A stretch of 10,404 nt of DNA from Rubrobacter sp. (GTDB lineage Bacteria; Actinomycetota; Rubrobacteria; Rubrobacterales; Rubrobacteraceae): assembly GCA_019247245.1 (NCBI GenBank), contig JAFAPF010000304.1:1-10404 (forward strand), given 5' to 3'. Made by a program: the position numbers and the translations under genes. Below, one piece after another: positions 6,303 through 10,404 of this stretch (positions are counted from its first letter, which is position 1; every line of letters starts with the position of its first letter). The notes below the pieces were generated by a model. It was not told the DNA's origin. It did not search any database and was given only the letters and a program-made list of their open reading frames with translations.

Positions 6303-7682
6303 ATGAGTGACGCGCGTAAGGGCCACCACGAAGACCACGCATCCTGCGGGCCGGGCTACGCCTCGCCTCAGGAGGCCATGAAAGCGGAACCTGAGAAGAC
6401 ACTCTATGCCATCGCCCTGTACGTCGGGATGGACGTCCAAGAGCCGGATTACCTGGCTACGGTGGATGTAGATCCAGGGTCCTCGACCTACTCCCAGGTA
6501 GTCCACCGTACTCCGATGCCGAACGTGGGCGATGAACTCCACCACTTCGGCTGGAACGCTTGCAGCTCATGTCACGGTGATGAGGGGAAAGCCCGTCGCT
6601 ATTTGGTAGTGCCGGGTCAGTATTCGAGTCGCATTCACATCATAGACATCGCCGAGGAGCGTGCGCCCAAGCTCCACAAGGTTATAGAGCCCGAGGAGAT
6701 TGTGGAGAAGACCAACCTTACGGCTCCTCACACGGTTCATTGTTTAGCCGATGGATATGTGATGATCTCCATGCTCGGCGATGGCGAGGGCGATGGGCCG
6801 GGGGGCTTCCTACTGCTCGACGAGGGCTTCAACGTGGCTGGGCGCTGGGAGAACAATATGGACGGCATGCGTTACAACTATGACTTCTGGTACCAGCCGC
6901 GCCATAACGTCATGGTCAGTAGCGAGTGGGCTGCTCCCAACACCTACCGATCCGGGTTCGACCCCAAGGAGGTGGCTGAAGGTAAGTACGGCAGGCAGCT
7001 CCACTTCTGGGACTGGAAGGAGCGCGAGATCACCCAGAGCATTGATCTCGGGGAGGAAGGCTGGATACCGCTGGAGGTTCGCTGGCACCATGATCCTGAC
7101 AGCACCCATGGGTTCGTGGGCGCCGCCCTGAGCTCCAACATGTTCCACTGGCACAAAGAGAATGGTAGCTGGAGTGTGCAGAAGATTATCGACGTCGCTG
7201 GAGTAGAGTCCGAAGGGTGGCCAATGCCGGTTCCGGGTCTGATCACGGACCTCTTGATCTCTATGGATGATCGTTTTCTTTACTTCTCTAACTGGCTGCA
7301 TGGCGATATCAGGCAATATGATGTAAGTGATCCCTTCAACCCTCGCCTCACCGGGCAGATCTGGTGCGGGGGCGTGCTCGGCAGGAGCGGAGAGCTCGCA
7401 GGTCGTAAGTTGGAAGGTGGCCCGCAGATGTTGCAGCTAAGCCTCGACGGCAAGCGGCTGTACGTGACCAACTCGCTCTACAGCAGCTGGGACAATCAAT
7501 TCTACCCCAAGCTGGCCGAAGAGGGCTCCTACCTCTTGCAGATCGACTGTGATACCGAGCGGGGAGGTATGAAGATCAACGAGAACTTCTACGTAGACTT
7601 CGGCAAAGAGCCTGCGGGACCCGCCCGGGCGCATGAGATGCGTTACCCTGGAGGAGACGTGACCTCGGATATCTGGATCTAA
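6303..7682 (+). CDS. mtoX: SBP56 family protein / methanethiol oxidase
   Basis: SBP56 proteins (human SELENBP1, bacterial MtoX) oxidise methanethiol to formaldehyde, hydrogen sulfide and hydrogen peroxide and use copper. The product is 459 residues and collinear with the family from end to end: [11 protein letters not shown] (15-25), [10 protein letters not shown] (49-58), [14 protein letters not shown] (77-90), PHTVHC (142-147), [18 protein letters not shown] (192-209), [10 protein letters not shown] and [14 protein letters not shown] (311-335), [18 protein letters not shown] (372-389), and the C-terminal [13 protein letters not shown]. The conserved histidines H80, H81, H143 and H444, of the kind proposed to bind metal, and the CSSC pair are all present. 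The loop before GGPQ (about 355-371) is shorter than in the human protein. There is no signal peptide, unlike the periplasmic Hyphomicrobium MtoX, so a cytoplasmic location is likely. GAGGAG lies nine bases before the ATG. Family membership is certain; the substrate is inferred from homologues. Confidence 0.96.
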   Translation: MSDARKGHHEDHASCGPGYASPQEAMKAEPEKTLYAIALYVGMDVQEPDYLATVDVDPGSSTYSQVVHRTPMPNVGDELHHFGWNACSSCHGDEGKARRYLVVPGQYSSRIHIIDIAEERAPKLHKVIEPEEIVEKTNLTAPHTVHCLADGYVMISMLGDGEGDGPGGFLLLDEGFNVAGRWENNMDGMRYNYDFWYQPRHNVMVSSEWAAPNTYRSGFDPKEVAEGKYGRQLHFWDWKEREITQSIDLGEEGWIPLEVRWHHDPDSTHGFVGAALSSNMFHWHKENGSWSVQKIIDVAGVESEGWPMPVPGLITDLLISMDDRFLYFSNWLHGDIRQYDVSDPFNPRLTGQIWCGGVLGRSGELAGRKLEGGPQMLQLSLDGKRLYVTNSLYSSWDNQFYPKLAEEGSYLLQIDCDTERGGMKINENFYVDFGKEPAGPARAHEMRYPGGDVTSDIWI

Positions 7683-7723
7683 CTTCGGGCCGATGACCAC
7701 TGTAGGTGAGAGCTGGCCTAAGA

Positions 7724-8185
7724 ATGAGCATTTTTCCGAGTAGAATCCTGTTGGCTACCGGCGGCTCTGAAGAGGCTACTTTAGCCGTCCGAACAGTGAT
7801 CGATATAGCTGACAATAGCTGACAAGACTGGCTCCGAGCTGCATATCGTCCTCGTGGACTATCGGTGAGCTACGTCGGTATGGGACTACTAGACATCGCC
7901 GGCTCTACGCAGGAGGAGCTTATTAACCACGAGACCCGAAGGCTGCTGAATGCTCAAGCGAGGTGGTTCGAAGCTAACGGGGGCATCGTGGCAGAAGCCC
8001 ATCTGAGGATAGGAAAAGCAGATGAAGAGATCGTTCCCCAAGCCGAAAAACTGGGCGCTGGTCTTTTTATTCATGGGGCGCCGAGAGCTCAGCGGTATAA
8101 GACGCGCTCTTATCAGAAACACATTTCCCATTCTGTCATCCGGCACGCGTACTGCCCGGTCTTGGTCGTGCGTGAAGAGAGATGA
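7724..8185 (+). pseudogene. Universal stress protein (UspA family), broken by a 10-bp duplication
   Basis: The gene starts at ATG 7724 as a typical Usp: IFPSRILLATGGSEEATLAV. It then meets a 10-bp tandem duplication (7806-7825) and a TGA (7820-7822). The next Usp piece, KTGSELHIVLVDYR, is in a different frame, and the rest returns to the first frame from about 7865 (SYVGMGLLDIAGSTQEEL through HSVIRHAYCPVLVVREER). Thus one added frame was followed by a compensating shift near 7860. The nucleotide-binding loop, normally G-x2-G-x9-G-S/T, reads HGAPRAQRYKTRSYQ and has lost its glycines, so even a repaired protein may not bind ATP. A 107-codon GTG frame from 7865 remains open and could be annotated as a truncated protein. 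It follows the SBP56 gene by 41 bases and has no strong Shine-Dalgarno site of its own. Confidence 0.8.
7806..7825. repeat. Perfect 10-bp tandem duplication (tagctgacaa x2)
   Basis: Copies at 7806-7815 and 7816-7825 are identical. The added 10 bases shift the reading frame of the universal stress protein gene by one and bring TGA into frame within the second copy. Removing one copy on paper joins IDIAD directly to KTGSELHIVLVDY, the expected Usp sequence. Confidence 0.95.
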
Positions 8186-8282
8186 TGATTAGCCTCTAAC
8201 ATTCCTCGTCCTCCCTTCGCTCTTAGACGTTGGAGCTAGCACCTATCTTCTTTTGTGTTTCGAGATACTTCGCGCAGAGAGA

Positions 8283-8300
8283 TGCCTTGCCCTTAAGGCA
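8283..8300 (+). other. Small hairpin downstream of the stress-protein pseudogene
   Basis: TGCCTT (8283-8288) pairs with AAGGCA (8295-8300) around a six-base loop. There is no T-tract after it, so a terminator role is only weakly suggested by its position between two transcription units. Confidence 0.25.
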
Positions 8301-8368
8301 GACATTCTAGGATGCACTGGCGGTATTTTGGGATTTATTAGCTTATTAGAAAAATATAGGTTATTTTA

Positions 8369-8397
8369 TTGAAAAGTGTTAAGAGAGAGTGTATATT
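8369..8397 (+). promoter_or_regulatory. Strong sigma-70-type promoter
   Basis: TTGAAA (8369-8374) and TATATT (8392-8397) are separated by exactly 17 bases and lie in an AT-rich island. The transcript should start near 8404, giving a leader of about 64 bases to the ATG at 8468. This also argues against the longer frame from TTG 8369, whose start codon overlaps the -35 hexamer. Confidence 0.65.
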
Positions 8398-8424
8398 ATC
8401 GAGCTGTAACGAAAGTATTGTGCA

Positions 8425-8450
8425 CAAGAAGCGAGCAATGCTGCTTCTTG
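8425..8450 (+). promoter_or_regulatory. Leader hairpin directly before the ribosome binding site
   Basis: CAAGAAGC (8425-8432) pairs perfectly with GCTTCTTG (8443-8450). Inside, after a bulged G, AGC (8434-8436) pairs with GCT (8440-8442) around an AAT loop. The stem has eleven base pairs and ends four bases before the Shine-Dalgarno stretch AGAGGGGG (8454-8461). It could guard mRNA ends, stabilise the leader or affect ribosome access; its function is inferred from position only. Confidence 0.5.
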
Positions 8451-8467
8451 CGGAGAGGGGGCGACGA

Positions 8468-8737
8468 ATGGTAAGAATCACGGTTGAGGTAAGCAATGGG
8501 GCCGCCTGTTGCAGGGTAGCGGTACAGGCTCAGAGTATCCAACGCGCTGTGGAGATCGTGGAGGAGCTGAATCCCGGCAGCGATTTCAGGGTGACGTTCC
8601 CCATTGACCCTGAAGCGTTCTTTATTGAGGATCCCACGGCGAGGGCTGGATTAATCGAGCATGAAGCGCCGGCAACGTGGGACAAGGCGAACCTGAGGGG
8701 CTTATCCGCCGACCCTCTTCCTGTTTTAGGCGGTTGA
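8468..8737 (+). CDS. Small hypothetical protein, 89 residues
   Basis: The protein opens with a beta-alpha-beta pattern: VRITVEVSNGAACCRVAVQA, then an amphipathic helix SIQRAVEIVEELNPG, then the strand and turn DFRVTFPIDPEAFFIED. It resembles short lineage-specific proteins that I associate with Rubrobacter-like actinobacteria, but I cannot name a family. There is no signal peptide or membrane helix. ATG 8468 is chosen over the in-frame TTG 8369 because AGAGGGGG lies six bases before it and a promoter -35 covers the longer start. Residues after about 70 look less ordered. Its stop codon overlaps the possible TTG start of the next gene, so the two are probably translated together from the promoter at 8369. 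Confidence 0.65.
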   Translation: MVRITVEVSNGAACCRVAVQAQSIQRAVEIVEELNPGSDFRVTFPIDPEAFFIEDPTARAGLIEHEAPATWDKANLRGLSADPLPVLGG

Positions 8738-8955
8738 GAATCTATGTGGCCGAAGATGCCGGCTTGAAGATAAAGCTCACCAAAACCGTCCGTGACTTCG
8801 GTGGCAGTCCCTACCCCAAGGGTTCGGTATTGGACGTCCGCATTGCCTCCGACGGAAAGCTAGAGGTGACCGGTGCCCAGCATCTGCCGCTTTACCCTCA
8901 CGAGTGGGAGCTCGTGCTCACCGACGAGGACCTCGAGCGGTTGTTGGGTAAGTAG
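8734..8955 (+). CDS. Small hypothetical protein, about 73 residues, overlapping the previous gene
   Basis: The conserved-looking core is LKIKLTKTVRDFGGSPYPKG, then LDVRIASDGKLEVTG, then LPLYPHEWELVLTDEDLERL. It suggests a small all-beta fold with a C-terminal helix, acting in the cytoplasm. I do not recognise a named domain. The TTG at 8734 overlaps the TGA of the previous gene (TTGA), which would allow coupled translation; GTG 8746 is an alternative, giving 69 residues with AGGCGG twelve bases upstream. The frame stays open upstream to 8677, but that part overlaps the previous gene and lacks a ribosome binding site. No terminator is evident after the TAG. Confidence 0.6.
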   Translation: MRIYVAEDAGLKIKLTKTVRDFGGSPYPKGSVLDVRIASDGKLEVTGAQHLPLYPHEWELVLTDEDLERLLGK

Positions 8956-8979
8956 GGTACCTAAGAGCGCTGGCCGTCT

Positions 8980-9245
8980 TTAGCCTTTCTCTATCAACCC
9001 TGCGATCTTTACGCCTTCAGCTATCACTCTCAAGCCCAGGTCGTTGGTCAGGCCTGCTGCACGAGGTGAAGATCTAGGGAGGCGGCCTCGGCGTAAGCGC
9101 GAGCTTCCAAAAGACCCAGCCTGGCGCTGGACAGCTCTAGACCGAGACCCTGGGCTGACGACCAACTCGTCGTCGAGAGCACGACCTACGCGGAGGTAGG
9201 TTCCGTGCTTGTCGACTGAACCTCTCAAACTGGGCCTCCAGCAGC
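8980..9245 (-). pseudogene. Decayed minus-strand coding remnant
   Basis: An 82-codon frame (9228 to 8980) is open, but only its end looks protein-like (LTNDLGLRVIAEGVKIAGLI). The middle of the region reads better in another frame (GLGLELSSARLGLLEARAYA, then EAASLDLHLVQQA), and the beginning better in a third (ALLEAQFERFSRQARNL). Joined, these would give a helical protein rich in Leu, Ala and Glu, about 85 residues long. I do not recognise it. The three-frame pattern suggests a gene broken by small insertions or deletions, next to a second broken gene on the same strand. Chance cannot be excluded. Confidence 0.35.
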
Positions 9246-9247
9246 GC

Positions 9248-9545
9248 TTACGCCGGGGGAAGACCGTCCAGGAGTGCTCCTAAAGCCTTGTAGTTTGCTG
9301 CTTCCCTTCCTCTGGCACCGCCTCGAACCCGTGAGCGATTACCGCGCGTGTACTCCTCCGGGTTCTCCTCGACCCAGCGGACGGTCTGGCGGTAGCTCAT
9401 GCGTTTGGCTAAGACCAGCACGTGGGCCCGTTCCACCAAATGCGCGTTCCACCAAATGCGCGCCCGATCGCCTTACCGCCTCCAGCCCTTCGAGTACGCC
9501 GGCGGGCACCATAACCGGGTCGTTCAGCCCTTCTCTTGCCCCCAT
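9248..9545 (-). pseudogene. DUF5049-like gene split by a 16-bp tandem duplication
   Basis: From ATG 9545 (GGGAG six bases upstream) the frame reads NDPVMVPAGVLEGLEAVRRS, GAHLVER, then enters a 16-bp tandem duplication (9430-9461) and goes out of frame. The continuation, AHVLVLAKRMSYRQTVRWVE then ENPEEYTRG, lies in another frame that ends at TAA 9248-9250. Removing one 16-bp copy on paper gives a single continuous frame of about 93 residues. The order of elements (a helix with GLEAVR-SG, a LVERA..V..LA segment, then RWVEENPEEYTRG) resembles DUF5049 proteins, small proteins of unknown function that end in an aromatic/acidic EY-x-x-G segment. The tail after that motif is basic and unlike the family. 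The match is from memory of the family pattern, so it is tentative. Confidence 0.6.
9430..9461. repeat. Perfect 16-bp tandem duplication (gttccaccaaatgcgc x2)
   Basis: Copies at 9430-9445 and 9446-9461 are identical, and the period extends one base on each side. Sixteen is not a multiple of three, so the insertion shifts the frame of the DUF5049-like gene exactly where its two readable halves meet. Confidence 0.97.
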
Positions 9546-9580
9546 ATCGTACTCCCCATTGGTGATGATAGCTCTAACGC

Positions 9581-9602
9581 TACTACCTTATTACTACCTT
9601 AT
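9581..9602. repeat. Perfect 11-bp tandem duplication (tactaccttat x2)
   Basis: Copies at 9581-9591 and 9592-9602 are identical. They lie in the region between the divergent DUF5049-like pseudogene and the exported-protein gene, so no frame is affected. Confidence 0.93.
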
Positions 9603-9623
9603 CACCACTCGACCTTTTAGTAT

Positions 9624-9652
9624 TTGCTTTGAAACCAAGAATCCTGTAGAGT
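9624..9652 (+). promoter_or_regulatory. Candidate promoter for the membrane-anchored protein gene
   Basis: TTGCTT (9624-9629) and TAGAGT (9647-9652) are 17 bases apart, with TG just before the -10. The start site would lie near 9659, about 34 bases before the ATG. Both hexamers are imperfect, so this is only a candidate. Confidence 0.35.
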
Positions 9653-9692
9653 CCGGCGCTTGTGAGCGATTCCGACCGAAGCTTGGAATGAG

Positions 9693-10196
9693 ATGAGGAT
9701 CATAGTCGTTCTGCTACAGACGCTCGCCGTGGTCGTCTTGGTCCTGGGAGCGCTCTTGCTCCTGGTCGACCCACGCCTGCGGGACCTTGCGGTGGAAGAC
9801 CTATCCCTGCTAGTCCCCGGGACGAAGTCATCTTCAGATGAAGGCAAGAAGTCCACTCCTACCAAAGAAACTCCTCAACAGGACAAGGCCGAACAAGGCC
9901 CACCCACCATTACGCCAAGTGGGTACTCCATCGCCTCCGGTTGCGCGCTCTGGACCGCCGAAGGATTGAACCTCTACTATAACCCCGTCGATCCCACCTC
10001 AATATGCGCCCTACCACCAGGCAGCTCTATTCAGCCCGGAACCCAGGCCTCGGGGGCGGTGCAGCTACCCCCTAACTGCGCCATCTCACCCGATTCGGTT
10101 ACCTACTGCGTCGTCGATGGACAGCTCAGCGCGGATACGCTGCAGGCGTTCTACAACCGAGGCGAACTACAAGCTCCCCACGAATCCCCCGGATAA
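9693..10196 (+). CDS. Membrane-anchored exported protein with four cysteines, unknown function
   Basis: The 167-residue product begins with one long hydrophobic helix (residues 3-25, core VVLLQTLAVVVLVLGALLLL) that reads as an uncleaved signal anchor. Residues 44-75 are a hydrophilic linker rich in Ser, Thr, Lys, Pro and Gln. Residues 76-160 hold four cysteines (C84, C105, C129, C139) with Pro, Gly, Tyr and Ser, suggesting a small extracellular domain with two disulfides. No family is recognised and there is no C-terminal sorting signal. The ATG at 9693 has only a weak GGA six to eight bases upstream. The domain C-A-L-W-x-A-E-G-L-N-L-Y-Y and the later C-V-V-D-G-Q read like two related halves, but the repeat is not clear enough to claim. 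Confidence 0.7.
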   Translation: MRIIVVLLQTLAVVVLVLGALLLLVDPRLRDLAVEDLSLLVPGTKSSSDEGKKSTPTKETPQQDKAEQGPPTITPSGYSIASGCALWTAEGLNLYYNPVDPTSICALPPGSSIQPGTQASGAVQLPPNCAISPDSVTYCVVDGQLSADTLQAFYNRGELQAPHESPG

Positions 10197-10333
10197 TGTA
10201 GGGAATCTATATACCCCGATTCTTAAAAAGATGTTTAGACGTAAGAAGAATAGGACAAAAAGAAGGTGGAGAAGAGAAAGTTAGGTTCGTGTAGGCTGTG
10301 TGGGAAACCCGTGTAGGTAGAAGGAGGTAAGTT
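10197..10333 (+). other. Purine-rich intergenic region with a basic micro-ORF
   Basis: The plus strand from about 10225 to 10284 is mostly A and G. It contains an ATG (10231) frame of 17 codons ending at TAG 10282-10284, giving MFRRKKNRTKRRWRRES, with no Shine-Dalgarno site. An 8-base direct repeat, cgtgtagg, occurs at 10288-10295 and 10309-10316. No terminator is visible. Confidence 0.4.
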
Positions 10334-10404
10334 GTGAAGAAGCTACTTTACTTGGTCGTGGCTGCTCTGGTGGCCATGTTGATCATGGTACCCAGCGTGT
10401 TCGC
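10334..10404 (+). CDS. N-terminus of an exported protein, cut by the window edge
   Basis: GTG 10334 is preceded by AAGGAGGT, an almost ideal Shine-Dalgarno site, five bases upstream. The 23 complete codons read as a signal peptide: a short basic start (MKKLLYL), a hydrophobic core (VVAALVAMLIMVP) and then SVFA, a plausible signal peptidase cleavage site. The mature protein lies outside the window, so nothing can be said about function. It follows the other exported-protein gene on the same strand. Confidence 0.75.
   Translation, partial: MKKLLYLVVAALVAMLIMVPSVF

Noticed and set aside
6810..7316. Minus-strand 168-codon ORF inside the SBP56 gene
   Set aside because: A shadow of a highly conserved gene on the other strand; no ribosome binding site or recognisable domain.
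8369..8467. Longer N-terminus for the 8468 gene from TTG 8369
   Set aside because: The TTG overlaps the -35 hexamer of a strong promoter whose transcript would start near 8404, and a good Shine-Dalgarno site precedes ATG 8468.
8980..9060. LGLRVIAEGV as part of an EAL cyclic-di-GMP phosphodiesterase
   Set aside because: The short match is not surrounded by any other EAL motif; the remnant is far too small.
10010..10030. LPPGS in the exported protein as a sortase sorting signal
   Set aside because: It is not LPXTG or LAXTG, and no hydrophobic segment and basic tail follow it.
1..10404. CRISPR array, transposon, tRNA or integrase attachment site
   Set aside because: The repeats are single adjacent duplications without spacers; no transposase, terminal inverted repeats, cloverleaf or integrase gene could be found by reading.

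Overview
The window looks like a stretch of actinobacterial chromosome. Several family resemblances point to a Rubrobacter-like lineage: the sortase, the universal stress protein, small lineage-type hypothetical proteins, a DUF5049-like protein, and frequent GTG/TTG starts with G-rich Shine-Dalgarno sites. By eye (not counted) it is only moderately GC-rich, lower than usual for that genus, so the placement is an inference. I saw no rRNA, tRNA, CRISPR array, insertion sequence or integrase.

Layout. 1-1000: a minus-strand hypothetical gene (167-658) with a possible small beta-barrel N-terminus. 1000-1740: a sortase whose membrane anchor is separated from its catalytic domain by an in-frame TGA. 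1741-2843: mostly without intact genes; it holds a frameshifted remnant of an unrecognised gene (about 2011-2304) and one doubtful ORF (2414-2710). 2844-3098: a BofA-family membrane protein. 3293-5075 (minus): a CPBP-family intramembrane protease followed by a TauE/SafE-type (TSUP) permease, probably one transcription unit, with a 43-residue membrane peptide (5106-5237) read divergently. 5343-6116 (minus): an alpha/beta hydrolase pseudogene. 6303-7682: an intact, well-conserved SBP56/methanethiol oxidase, the best-supported gene here. 7724-8185: a broken universal stress protein gene. 8369-8955: a clear sigma-70-type promoter, a leader hairpin and two overlapping small hypothetical genes. 8980-9545 (minus): gene remnants, including a DUF5049-like gene. 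9693-10196: a membrane-anchored, cysteine-containing exported protein. 10334 to the end: the start of another exported protein, cut by the window edge.

How the parts fit. The intact genes are mainly envelope functions (sortase domain, CPBP, TSUP, BofA, two exported proteins) plus SBP56, which oxidises methanethiol in homologues. A sulfur link between SBP56 and the TSUP permease is possible but only inferred from their nearness.

The strongest unusual signal is genome decay by local duplication. There are five perfect 9-16 bp tandem duplications (1980-1997, 4117-4134, 7806-7825, 9430-9461, 9581-9602). The 10-bp one sits exactly at the frame break of the stress-protein gene. The 16-bp one sits exactly at the frame break of the DUF5049-like gene, and removing one copy on paper restores a single continuous frame there.
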